Assembly: GCA_036399495.1 (NCBI GenBank)
Contig: DASWMZ010000037.1
Coordinates: 1-16,804 of the forward strand
From: Paradesertivirga sp036399495
GTDB lineage: Bacteria > Bacteroidota > Bacteroidia > Sphingobacteriales > Sphingobacteriaceae
Direction of reading: 5' to 3'
Length of the DNA: 16,804 nt
Positions 5,962 to 13,342 of this stretch are shown piece by piece. A program made the position numbers and the translations under genes. Positions within the stretch are counted from its first letter, which is position 1. Each line of letters starts with the position of its first letter. A model generated the notes under the pieces. The model had not been told where the DNA came from, made no database searches, and worked only from the letters and a program-made list of their open reading frames with translations.

Positions 5962-6824
5962 AAAATAATCTCGGTATCGATAACGGCCGACTCGCAAATA
6001 TAAGTCGGGACGATGCCTGTAGTTTTCATTTTAGTTTCGGCATCATCTGGCAAAGTATTGCCTGAAAACACTAAAACGGTATCCAGGCCAAATTTATTTC
6101 CTCCTAAAATATCAGTAAACAATGTATCGCCAACCATCACTATTTCCTGCTTGGTAATTTGCCTGTATTCTCTTATCTGATCGAAAGCAAACATAAACAT
6201 CTGCGAATCGGGCTTGCCAAAGCGGATAAATTCTCTTTCTACAATATTTTCAATCATTCTCGCCACACCACCTATCGCAATAGCTACCTCATGTTTATTT
6301 ACCGGATAAGCGTAGTCTGTATTGGCAACAATAGCCGGAATTGGTCTTTTTCGCAAAAGATTAACTACCGTGTTGAGATCCCTTGCCCAATCAAAACCTT
6401 CATCATCAAGGAAAACCAGCGCATTTACTTTTTCTATATTACTCGCATTAATGGCGTTAATTGGCAGCGTATGCAAACCCGAACTATCAATATAATGAGC
6501 CGAATTCTCTGTACCAAGGTAAGCAACGATGCCGTCGTGAACTTTCAAATCCAAAAACTCTTTCGCAAGCATTCCCGAGGAAATAATCCGGTCAGAAGTA
6601 ACAGCATTCAAACCCATCTTATGATACGACTCTGCTAGTTGAACCGGGCTCCGGGAGGCATCATTGGTGACGATGTAGTATTCCTTATTTTGAGATTCAA
6701 TGTATTCAAAAGTCTTTTCAATACCAGGTAAAAGCCCCTTATAATTCTTCAACACACCAAAGGCATCAAAGAATATTACCTCGTATTTATCTATTATGGA
6801 TTTAAAATTGTCAATTTTCAGCAT
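5958..6824 (-). CDS. HAD superfamily class IIA hydrolase (sugar-phosphatase-like)
   Basis: A 288-residue HAD hydrolase with the class IIA cap. Motif I is FFDAFGVL with the nucleophile D20; the usual +2 Asp is Phe22, as in a subgroup of IIA proteins that carry Phe or Trp there. Motif II is IVTNDASRS (T53), motif III the Lys in RFGKPD (K204), motif IV VGDTLFTDILGG (D233 and D238). The cap lies about 80-190. It probably dephosphorylates a small organic phosphate; the missing +2 Asp (general acid/base in classical phosphatases) makes rate or reaction type uncertain. It is the third gene of a leftward set with the glutamine-synthetase-like ligase and the APH-like kinase (63-bp gap), which suggests a shared substrate. 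The substrate cannot be read from sequence. Confidence 0.9.
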   Translation of the reverse strand: MLKIDNFKSIIDKYEVIFFDAFGVLKNYKGLLPGIEKTFEYIESQNKEYYIVTNDASRSPVQLAESYHKMGLNAVTSDRIISSGMLAKEFLDLKVHDGIVAYLGTENSAHYIDSSGLHTLPINAINASNIEKVNALVFLDDEGFDWARDLNTVVNLLRKRPIPAIVANTDYAYPVNKHEVAIAIGGVARMIENIVEREFIRFGKPDSQMFMFAFDQIREYRQITKQEIVMVGDTLFTDILGGNKFGLDTVLVFSGNTLPDDAETKMKTTGIVPTYICESAVIDTEIIF

Positions 6825-6887
6825 TAAGCTTTAAAGATGAGATTAATTATACTCAATATAATATTACAGGTCGGAAAATGTACTTGT

Positions 6888-7925
6888 TTATTTAATTTTC
6901 AGCGCATCTAAAATTAAATCAGCGTCAAAATCCCTGTCTACCGAGGGTAAATAGATTTCAAAAGCTTCCGCTTGAAGCTTTTGCGCATACTGACCGCTAA
7001 AAAAGTAATTTCCGTCTTTGATCACATAATTCAGGATAAAGAATCGGTATGCTTCTTTTAAGAATCGAATCTCATTTGCACTTAATGGATTTACTTTGTG
7101 ATATTCTTGAAGAAAAAGGATAAACCTGCTTTCGTTCAGCGTATCGATTACATAACTGAACACGGTTTTATCGCCCACATTGGAAACCACGCGGCTAAAG
7201 AAATAAAAATCCATCATCCGCGAACTGATCCTAAACCAGTCGTAATCCCAGCGCGAGTACAATTCAAGGTTTTTAGTGACCGAAAAATTCCCAATGTTCC
7301 AGTCGATGAAAACGGGAATACTTTCGAAGGAACCGGCATTAAGTTTTAAACGATTTTTTAAAAAAAGCTCGCAATGATATTTCAAATAGTCGGCCTGTAA
7401 GCGCGTACCGAACTGATTTTCATTGCGGCTTATTTGTTTCATCAAGGTTTGAATATCAGTCCTCAGAGTTTTAGAAGATTTGGGAATCACATTTTTCAGC
7501 CTGGAACAGGCTTTGTGAAACCGGCCTATCTGATTGCCAAACTTTTTGATGTGATGCTCTTCTAACCTGCGCGGGAACCTTTCCATCACTCTTGAGGGGT
7601 TATAAAAAACCACCCACGCATCGGTTTTACCCTGTCTGTAACGGTAAGTATACACCCGGTTGCTTTTTAGCAGCGATTTAGCCAGCAAGGTTTCAAAAGG
7701 ATACAAGAGATTGTTAGATAAAGACTGAATAATTCGGTGATCTTCACGAAAGTGTTCAAATTTGCCAAAATTTGATAGTTTGGCAATTATGATATCCTCA
7801 TCTTCAAAAGTTATACGATAAACATAGTTAGTTGATACTTGTGCACTTATATCCTCAATTTTGCGGATAACTTTTGAAGCATCATATCCTTCCCATGCTC
7901 TGGTTATAATTGCGGAAAAGTCCAT
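6888..7925 (-). CDS. APH/choline-kinase-like phosphotransferase
   Basis: A 345-residue protein with the protein-kinase-like fold of the aminoglycoside phosphotransferase/choline kinase/homoserine kinase superfamily. Seen: a candidate ATP-binding Lys in IIIAKL (K49), the helix segment FGNQIGRFHKACSRL typical before the catalytic loop, a catalytic loop FIDWNIGN (D208, N213) matching the HxDxxxxN pattern except that the His is Phe206, and the metal-binding DYDWFRISSRMMDFYFFSR region (D227/D229). It likely phosphorylates a small hydroxyl compound, not an antibiotic. It lies 55 bp behind the glutamine-synthetase-like gene and 63 bp ahead of the HAD gene, so the three are probably an operon. The catalytic Asp and Asn are kept, so activity is expected. 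Confidence 0.85.
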   Translation of the reverse strand: MDFSAIITRAWEGYDASKVIRKIEDISAQVSTNYVYRITFEDEDIIIAKLSNFGKFEHFREDHRIIQSLSNNLLYPFETLLAKSLLKSNRVYTYRYRQGKTDAWVVFYNPSRVMERFPRRLEEHHIKKFGNQIGRFHKACSRLKNVIPKSSKTLRTDIQTLMKQISRNENQFGTRLQADYLKYHCELFLKNRLKLNAGSFESIPVFIDWNIGNFSVTKNLELYSRWDYDWFRISSRMMDFYFFSRVVSNVGDKTVFSYVIDTLNESRFILFLQEYHKVNPLSANEIRFLKEAYRFFILNYVIKDGNYFFSGQYAQKLQAEAFEIYLPSVDRDFDADLILDALKIK

Positions 7926-7980
7926 TAAAAATCTTAGACCAAGATGTGTTAAACTATAAGTAATTAAGCGAGGATTTGAT

Positions 7981-9339
7981 TTAAATAATTTCGAAATAGC
8001 GTTTAAGCTCCCAATCGCTCACATGTTTAGAGAATTGCCTCCATTCCCAGATCCGGGTTTGTATAAAATGGTTGACAAATTCGTTTCCAAAAAGCTCGTT
8101 TGCTATCGGCGAATCTTTCATAGCTTGAGAAGCTTCGAAAAGGTTTGAGGGAAGACGTTTATGTAACGTATCCGCGTAAGCGTTACCCAATAGGTTGGGA
8201 CTCTCAAGAGAAAGCTTATTTTTTATTCCATACAATCCCGATGCGAGTGCCGCCGACATAGCCAGGTAGGGATTTGCATCTGAGCCGGGAACACGAGTTT
8301 CTAAACGTGTGTATTTGGAATTTGTATTAATTACCCGAAGTGCCGTAGTTCGATTTTCGATACCCCAAGTGATGGTTGTTGGTGCCCAAGCTCCTTCAAC
8401 CAAGCGTTTATAGCTGTTGATTGTTGGTGCATACATCGGCAAAATATGCGGCAAACAGTGAAGCTGCCCCGCCAGATAATGCTTCATTGTATCGCTCATC
8501 TGATCTGGATCAGCAGGATTGTGAAATAAGTTGATGCCGTCTTTTTTGTCCCACAAACTTTGATGTATATGGCCGCTGCAACCGGGTAGATCTCCATTCC
8601 ATTTTGCCATAAAAGAAGCCATAATCCCATGCTTATAGGCAATTTCTTTCACAGCGGTTTTTAATAATATGGCTTTGTCAGCGGCCTTTAAAACTTCATC
8701 GTACATGATGGCGGCTTCATAAACGCCGGGGCCGGTTTCGGTATGTAACCCTTCAATAGGGATATCAAACTTACCTAAAAGATTAAACAAGTCACTGTTA
8801 TAATCTGCGTACAACGAAGGGCGTATGATCGAATAGCCAAACATTCCGGGCGTTAGCGGCTCAAGTTTGGTAAACTCTTTTTCTTTTAAACTTTGAGGCG
8901 TTTCCTTGAAATTGAACCATTCAAACTCTTGGGCAAATTCAGGTAAAAATCCCATCGTCGTGCAATCTGAAGCAACTTTCTTCAAAAGTGTGCGCGGACA
9001 AGCCGCTAAACCGCCGCCATCTTTTTTGCTAAAATCGGCAAGAAAAAATGGAATATTATCTTGCCAGGATACAATCCTGAATGTAGAGAGATCAATTCTG
9101 CAAAGCTGATCTGGATAGCCTGTATGCCAACCTGTAATTTCTACATTATCGTAAAGCACATCTGCACTATCCCAGCCAAAAACCACATCACAAAAGCCAT
9201 ATCCGCTTTCAAGGCAATCGAGAAATTTTTTGCGATGAATTACCTTTCCGCGTAAAACGCCATCGATATCTGCAAACGCGAATTTTATTCTATCGATTTT
9301 ATTATCATCCAAATATTTAATAATCTGAACTTTATCCAT
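7981..9339 (-). CDS. Glutamine-synthetase-family gamma-glutamyl ligase (GSI-like)
   Basis: A 452-residue class I glutamine synthetase relative. Catalytic features are present: E138 and E140 (QEFEW), E201 and E208 (HTETGPGVYE), H257 (GCSGHIHQSL), the TTITWGIENRTTALRV loop (about 321-336), and E347/R349 before PGSDANPYLAMSAAL. The N-terminal FAFADIDGVLRGK matches the beta-grasp domain. The FDGSS loop that binds ammonium and is normal in true glutamine synthetases is absent (FGWDSADV at 54-61 instead), and there is no adenylylation-site sequence. This suggests gamma-glutamylation of an amine other than ammonia, as in PuuA, the Streptomyces gamma-glutamyl-amine synthetases or the related lengsin/FluG group. 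A real GSII is encoded nearby, so nitrogen assimilation is covered. First gene of the leftward set with kinase and HAD hydrolase. Confidence 0.9.
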   Translation of the reverse strand: MDKVQIIKYLDDNKIDRIKFAFADIDGVLRGKVIHRKKFLDCLESGYGFCDVVFGWDSADVLYDNVEITGWHTGYPDQLCRIDLSTFRIVSWQDNIPFFLADFSKKDGGGLAACPRTLLKKVASDCTTMGFLPEFAQEFEWFNFKETPQSLKEKEFTKLEPLTPGMFGYSIIRPSLYADYNSDLFNLLGKFDIPIEGLHTETGPGVYEAAIMYDEVLKAADKAILLKTAVKEIAYKHGIMASFMAKWNGDLPGCSGHIHQSLWDKKDGINLFHNPADPDQMSDTMKHYLAGQLHCLPHILPMYAPTINSYKRLVEGAWAPTTITWGIENRTTALRVINTNSKYTRLETRVPGSDANPYLAMSAALASGLYGIKNKLSLESPNLLGNAYADTLHKRLPSNLFEASQAMKDSPIANELFGNEFVNHFIQTRIWEWRQFSKHVSDWELKRYFEII

Positions 9340-9455
9340 ATCTTAATCAGGAAAAACAATGTTTTAAATATAGGTTAAACTTTCTCTTAAAGAAATGTAT
9401 ATGCTCTAAGAAAAGATCCTATTCTGTTTATCTTTAACGTTTATCTCCCTGGAAA

Positions 9456-9866
9456 ATGTTTAATTTATTTGTATACGGCACTTTGCTCCAATCTGAAAAT
9501 CCCTTTGGCCGGTATCTCAAGGAAAATAGTCGGTTTCTGCAATTTGGAAAACTGAAAGGCAGGCTCTATAATATCGGCCAGTATCCGGGTGCTTGCGCTG
9601 AGTCCGATGGCAATTCGTTTGTTTTAGGTTCTATACTATCGCTTAACAACTACACAGAAACCCTGAGGCTGATGGATGAATATGAAGGTTTTGGTATTGA
9701 CCAGCCCCAGCCTAATGAATATATCAGAGAGCTTATTGATATTGAAACCGAAACCGGTTTAATAAAATGCTGGGTATATTTATATAACCTCCCGGTTGAG
9801 AAGCTACACCAGATTGTTGGCGGAGATTATTTAGATTATATTCTGGAAACGTCTAGCCAACAGTAA
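9456..9866 (+). CDS. Gamma-glutamylcyclotransferase-like (AIG2/GGACT) protein
   Basis: A 136-residue protein of the gamma-glutamylcyclotransferase family, which releases 5-oxoproline from gamma-glutamyl compounds. The substrate-binding YGTLL motif is at residues 7-11 and the catalytic Glu is E77 in MDEYEGF. The length is normal for the AIG2/GGACT branch, whose animal member acts on gamma-glutamyl amines. It is divergent from the GSI-like ligase gene, with 116 bp between starts, so shared control is plausible: one enzyme could add, the other remove, a gamma-glutamyl group. A near -7 box TATCTTTA lies at 9430-9437. The 22-bp palindrome after it begins at the last base of its stop codon. Confidence 0.88.
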   Translation: MFNLFVYGTLLQSENPFGRYLKENSRFLQFGKLKGRLYNIGQYPGACAESDGNSFVLGSILSLNNYTETLRLMDEYEGFGIDQPQPNEYIRELIDIETETGLIKCWVYLYNLPVEKLHQIVGGDYLDYILETSSQQ

Positions 9867-9887
9867 GGGCAATTCATGAATTGCCCT
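9866..9887. repeat. Perfect 22-bp palindrome
   Basis: AGGGCAATTCA followed immediately by its reverse complement makes a perfect 22-bp palindrome with no loop, flanked by GTA on the left and AC on the right. It overlaps the last base of the stop codon of the cyclotransferase-like gene. It is not followed by a T run on either side, so it is not a classic terminator. A closely related GTAGGG(G)CAATTCATG-type palindrome is, to my recollection, a dispersed intergenic repeat in several phyla; a genome count would show whether it is one here. Confidence 0.75.
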
Positions 9888-9891
9888 ACAT

Positions 9892-9923
9892 AAAAAAATC
9901 CCCTGAATATTTCCAGAGGATTT
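9892..9923 (-). terminator. Rho-independent terminator of the GSII gene (possibly bidirectional)
   Basis: On the minus strand AATCCTCTG and CAGGGGATT form a 9-bp stem with one G-U pair around an 8-nt loop, followed by seven T (plus-strand A at 9892-9898). It lies 21-52 bp after the GSII stop codon. On the plus strand the same hairpin has a C-A mismatch and is followed by TTTATATT, so it may also stop the cyclotransferase transcript weakly. Confidence 0.82.
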
Positions 9924-9943
9924 ATATTAAGATGAAGCTTGAT

Positions 9944-10954
9944 CTAAGCCTCAACAGATTTTACAGTCTTGATAATACGGGCAGCTACTTTGTATGGATC
10001 TGCAGCAGAATTTGGACGACGATCTTCTAAGTAACCTTTCCAACCCCACTTAGGAACCTGAACCGGGATACGGATAGAAGCACCACGATCTGATACACCA
10101 TAAGAGAAATCAAGAATAGAAGCAGTTTCGTGTTTACCGGTTAAACGCAAGTGATTGTCTGCTCCGTAAACTTCGATATGTTCTTTAACTACCGGACGGA
10201 AAGCTTCGCAAACTTTCTTGAAGGTTTCTTCGCTGCCTGCATTTCTCAATAATGAGTTTGAGAAATTAGCATGCATACCAGAACCATTCCAGTCTAAAGT
10301 ACCTAATGGTTTACAATGCCAGTTAATTGATACTCCGTATTTCTCTCCTATTCTTTCTAACAAATAACGGCCAATCCAGATTTGGTCACCAGCTTCCTGA
10401 GCACCTTTAGCGAAAATTTGGAATTCCCACTGACCGGCAGCAACTTCAGCATTGATACCTTCAACATTTAAACCAGCTTCTAAACATACGTCTAAATGCT
10501 CTTCGACAATATCTCTTCCATAAGCATTTTGAGCACCTACAGAGCAGTAGTAAGGACCTTGAGGAGCCGGGTAACCGTTAACAGGGAAACCAAGAGGTTT
10601 ATTCGTTTCAATATCCCAAAAGAAATATTCCTGCTCAAATCCAAACCAAAAATCGTTATCACCGTCTTCAATCAAAGCACGTCCGTTACTTTCGTGTGGT
10701 GTGCCATCAGCACTTAATACTTCACACATTACTAAATAACCTTCTTTACGCTGAGGATCAGGACAGATGTAAACTGGTTTTAACAGACAGTCAGAGGCGC
10801 CCCCTGGTGCTTGCTCTGTTGACGAACCATCAAAGCTCCACATTGGACAATCAGCCAATTTTCCGCTAAAATCTTTTTCAATTTTTGTTTTACTACGCAG
10901 GCTTTGAGTGGGTTTGTAACCATCAAGCCAAATGTACTCTAGTTTTGCTGCCAT
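9944..10954 (-). CDS. Glutamine synthetase type II (eukaryotic-type)
   Basis: A 336-residue type II glutamine synthetase, making glutamine from glutamate, ammonium and ATP in the cytosol. Motifs in order: WSFDGSSTEQA (39-49, holding the ammonium-site loop), EQEYFFWD (107-114), GINAEVAAGQWEFQI (166-180), GSGMHANFS (224-232), HETASILDFSYGVSDRGASIRIP (about 275-297) and YLEDRRPNSAADPY (308-321). Length and motifs fit the octamer/decamer GSII class, which is not regulated by adenylylation. In the usual SIRIPRQV stretch the Arg is Val298, and a KWGWKG segment follows. Codon use looks biased toward a few codons (GAAGCT, GGTGCT types), suggesting high expression. It has its own terminator and a 348-bp gene-free upstream region shared with prfC. 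Confidence 0.95.
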   Translation of the reverse strand: MAAKLEYIWLDGYKPTQSLRSKTKIEKDFSGKLADCPMWSFDGSSTEQAPGGASDCLLKPVYICPDPQRKEGYLVMCEVLSADGTPHESNGRALIEDGDNDFWFGFEQEYFFWDIETNKPLGFPVNGYPAPQGPYYCSVGAQNAYGRDIVEEHLDVCLEAGLNVEGINAEVAAGQWEFQIFAKGAQEAGDQIWIGRYLLERIGEKYGVSINWHCKPLGTLDWNGSGMHANFSNSLLRNAGSEETFKKVCEAFRPVVKEHIEVYGADNHLRLTGKHETASILDFSYGVSDRGASIRIPVQVPKWGWKGYLEDRRPNSAADPYKVAARIIKTVKSVEA

Positions 10955-11214
10955 TCTTTATTTGTTTTTGGATAATCTGGTTGTATTGCTACTTATTGGA
11001 TTGCAATAGTTTGCTATTACTGCACGAAATTATAATAATCTTCGCTTTTTTTTAAAATAATTTCAAATTCTTCTGAAAATACTCTCGAGAGCTGTAAAAT
11101 TACTTATAAAATTTCGGAATCTGTTGCTCAATTAGCATTTCAGAATAATCACCTCAAGGCGCTTACAAAGTTATTAAGATCTTATATCCGCTTCCGCGGA
11201 AATGCGAAAAACAG

Positions 11215-11222
11215 TACCTTTG
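11215..11222 (+). promoter_or_regulatory. prfC: Bacteroidota -7 box of the prfC promoter
   Basis: TACCTTTG matches the Bacteroidota housekeeping -7 consensus TAnnTTTG at every position. Transcription would start near 11228, giving a leader of about 75 nt before the ATG at 11303. No clear -33 TTTG is found 19-21 bp upstream; the region holds the TTCCGCGGAA palindrome instead. Confidence 0.6.
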
Positions 11223-11265
11223 CGCCTTGATGAGGATGTTCTTAATTTAAAGCGCTATTCTTCCA

Positions 11266-11286
11266 GAAGCATTGTCTTAATGCTTC
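11266..11286 (+). promoter_or_regulatory. prfC: Hairpin in the prfC leader
   Basis: GAAGCATT and AATGCTTC form a perfect 8-bp stem around a GTCTT loop, ending 16 nt before the start codon. TTGATGA (11227-11233) and TCATCAA (11285-11291) can also pair and would compete with its 3' arm. There is no T run, so this is more likely a translation or stability element than a terminator. A regulatory role is inferred. Confidence 0.5.
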
Positions 11287-11302
11287 ATCAATCACAAATT
11301 TT

Positions 11303-12898
11303 ATGAGTAATCCTGAGATAGAAAAAAGAAAAACCTTTGCCATTATAAGTCACCCCGATGCCGGGAAAACTACCCTGACTGAAAAGTTTTTGCTATTTGG
11401 TGGCGCTATCAATACAGCAGGCGCGGTAAAGCGTAATAAAGCCAACCAGAATACCACTTCAGATTTCATGGAAATTGAAAAGCAGAGAGGAATTTCAGTG
11501 GCAACTTCTGTAATGGGATTTGAATATAAGGGGAAGCGGATCAATATCTTGGATACACCCGGACACAAGGACTTTGCGGAAGATACTTACCGCACACTGT
11601 CTGCTGTAGATAGCGTGATCTTGGTAGTTGATAGCGTTAAAGGTGTTGAAGAGCAAACTCAGAAACTAATGGAGGTGTGCCGGATGCGAAACACTCCTGT
11701 AATTATTTTCATCAATAAAATGGATCGCGAAGGAAAAGATTCGTTCGACCTGCTTGATGAACTTGAAACTTCTTTAAAAATCAGTGTTTGCCCGCAATCT
11801 TGGCCAATTGGGCAAGGATATACTTTTAAGGGTGTTTATAATATATACGCTAATCAGTTAAACCTGTTCGAACCAGACAAGGCTAAGGTGACTGAACCTG
11901 TAATTAAGGTTAAAAACCTCGAGGATGAATTATTGCAGCAATATCTTAAGGAGAAGGAACTTAATAAACTAAAGGAGGATCTGGAATTAACCGAAGGCAT
12001 ATACGGGCCGCTTGATCCGGAAATGTATCTTGAAGGATTGCTTGCTCCGGTCTTCTTCGGTAGTGCTATTAATAACTTCGGTATCCGCGAGTTGCTTGAT
12101 ACGTTCATTAACATTGCTCCAAGCCCTACGGTTCGCGAAGCAGAACAACGTGTGGTAGTAGCCAATGAAAAAGCTTTTTCAGGCTTTGTATTTAAGATTC
12201 ACGCCAACCTTGATCCTAATCACCGCGACAGAATTGCCTTTTTAAGAATCTGCTCAGGAAAATTTGAGCGTAATAAATTTTTCTTTCATACGCGCTTAGA
12301 TAAGAAGCTAAAGTTTTCTAATCCCATGGATTTTATGGCGAACGAAAAGAGCCTGGTTGAAGAAGCCTGGCCCGGAGACGTAGTGGGTTTATATGATAGT
12401 GGGAATTTCAAAATTGGTGATACACTTACCGAAGGCGAAAAACTTCAGTTTAAAGGTATTCCGCGGTTTTCACCGGAGATATTTAAAGAAGTGGAGAACC
12501 GTGACCCAATGAAAACCAAGCAATTGGAAAAAGGCATTCAGCAATTAACTGAGGAAGGCGTGGCGCAGCTCTTTGTGCAGCAGCCGGGAAACCGTAAGAT
12601 AATTGGCACTGTTGGCGAACTTCAGTTCGAAGTAATTAGTTTCAGGCTGGAAAATGAGTATGGCGCAAAATGTGCGTTCAGGCCGCTTACATTTAAAAAA
12701 TCAAGCTGGATAACTTGTGGCGATAAAAAGATGCTTCAGGATATGATCTATAGAAGGGCTTCCAATATCGCTTATGATAAAGATGAAAATCCGGTTTTCC
12801 TTGCGGATAACGACTGGGCTATCAATCTGGCCAAGCGTGATTTTCCGGAAGTAGAATTCTTCACCACATCTGAGTTTAAGAAAGTAGAAGCTGATTAG
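11303..12898 (+). CDS. prfC: Peptide chain release factor 3 (RF3)
   Basis: A translational GTPase of 531 residues (E. coli RF3 has 529) that recycles RF1/RF2 from the ribosome after peptide release. G1 is SHPDAGKTT (16-24; RF3 has SHPDAGK where EF-G has AHVDHGK), G2 includes EKQRGIS, G3 DTPGH (84-88), and G4 NKMD (138-141). The RF3-specific start KRKTFAIISHPDAGKTTLTE and the C-terminal domain ending with FQVISF-like GELQFEVISFRL support RF3 rather than EF-G. The ATG at 11303 gives the normal N-terminus. It has its own promoter and a structured leader, and overlaps the convergent DUF3817-type gene by 4 bp at the stop codons (TTAG, 12895-12898). Confidence 0.97.
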   Translation: MSNPEIEKRKTFAIISHPDAGKTTLTEKFLLFGGAINTAGAVKRNKANQNTTSDFMEIEKQRGISVATSVMGFEYKGKRINILDTPGHKDFAEDTYRTLSAVDSVILVVDSVKGVEEQTQKLMEVCRMRNTPVIIFINKMDREGKDSFDLLDELETSLKISVCPQSWPIGQGYTFKGVYNIYANQLNLFEPDKAKVTEPVIKVKNLEDELLQQYLKEKELNKLKEDLELTEGIYGPLDPEMYLEGLLAPVFFGSAINNFGIRELLDTFINIAPSPTVREAEQRVVVANEKAFSGFVFKIHANLDPNHRDRIAFLRICSGKFERNKFFFHTRLDKKLKFSNPMDFMANEKSLVEEAWPGDVVGLYDSGNFKIGDTLTEGEKLQFKGIPRFSPEIFKEVENRDPMKTKQLEKGIQQLTEEGVAQLFVQQPGNRKIIGTVGELQFEVISFRLENEYGAKCAFRPLTFKKSSWITCGDKKMLQDMIYRRASNIAYDKDENPVFLADNDWAINLAKRDFPEVEFFTTSEFKKVEAD

Positions 12899-13227
12899 AT
12901 ACCTGAGATTGAACCGCCGGAATAACTTTTCTGTTCTCTTCTAAGGTTATTGTCGAGTAAAAGCGTAGCCAATGGCAATAGAGACGCAGCAAGGAAAAGC
13001 ACCGTACGTTTATAATTCCACTTTACAACGTATGCAGTTCTTAGAACTGCCAGCACGTAGGCAACAAATAAGATTCCGTGCGCCGATCCGGTGTAACGCA
13101 CCGGAACTGGATTGCCGAATTTATATTTCATGGGCATAGCAATTAACAAGAGAATTAGGAAGCTAATGCCTTCGGCAATTCCTATCCATCTTAAGTCCCT
13201 TATTACTTTTGACTTATTATCTTTCAT
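12895..13227 (-). CDS. DUF3817-type small membrane protein
   Basis: A 110-residue inner-membrane protein. After a short basic N-terminus comes RWIGIAEGISFLILLLIAMP followed by KYKFGNPVPVRYTGSAHGILF, the signature of the DUF3817 family (AEGxSFLxLL...AMPxKY...HGxLF), which is of unknown function. Three hydrophobic spans are seen: about 13-32, 48-66 and 74-92. I start at ATG 13227; the frame extends to a TTG at 13251, but the ATG has a better leader (ACAAAAG) and gives the usual length. A near -7 box CACTTTTG (minus strand, 13288 to 13281) would give a leader of about 50 nt. Its stop overlaps that of prfC. Confidence 0.87.
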   Translation of the reverse strand: MKDNKSKVIRDLRWIGIAEGISFLILLLIAMPMKYKFGNPVPVRYTGSAHGILFVAYVLAVLRTAYVVKWNYKRTVLFLAASLLPLATLLLDNNLRREQKSYSGGSISGI

Positions 13228-13342
13228 CTTTTGTATATAAATTTCAAGCAAAGCAGGTAAGAAAAATCACGCCAAGTTTGCAAAAGTGATAATATCTTTT
13301 CGAGGTTCGCGACAAAACTTCGAGCCCTTTGCGTGAAAAATT

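Larger units (their letters stand above)
10955..11302. other. Intergenic region between divergent GSII and prfC genes
   Basis: No gene is seen in this 348-bp stretch. The GSII side is A/T-rich; no full -7 box is recognised there, but an inverted repeat AATAG-TTTG-CTATT (11005-11018) lies about 50 bp from the GSII start. The prfC side has a palindrome TTCCGCGGAA (11192-11201), a perfect -7 box (11215-11222), and leader hairpins. TCAAGGCGC (11154-11162) and GCGCCTTGA (11222-11230) are perfect 9-bp inverted repeats 59 bp apart that bracket the palindrome and promoter. Confidence 0.6.

Noticed and set aside
6159..6638. 159-codon open frame on the plus strand, inside the HAD gene
   Set aside because: Antisense to an HAD gene with all motifs; the product shows no family features and odd composition.
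6888..7925. Antibiotic-resistance aminoglycoside phosphotransferase
   Set aside because: Only the fold matches; its catalytic loop is divergent and it sits in a metabolic gene set, so resistance is not supported.
7981..9339. Ordinary GlnA for nitrogen assimilation
   Set aside because: It lacks the FDGSS ammonium loop and an adenylylation-site sequence, and a GSII that has the ammonium loop is encoded nearby.
11024..11032. A further ACGAAATTA (8 of 9 to the phased repeat) upstream of the GSII gene
   Set aside because: There is no second copy 21 bp away on either side, and an 8/9 match to a 9-mer is expected by chance in A/T-rich DNA.
11854..12165. 103-codon minus-strand frame inside prfC
   Set aside because: Low-complexity Ser/Leu-rich antisense frame to a conserved gene; no signal or leader.
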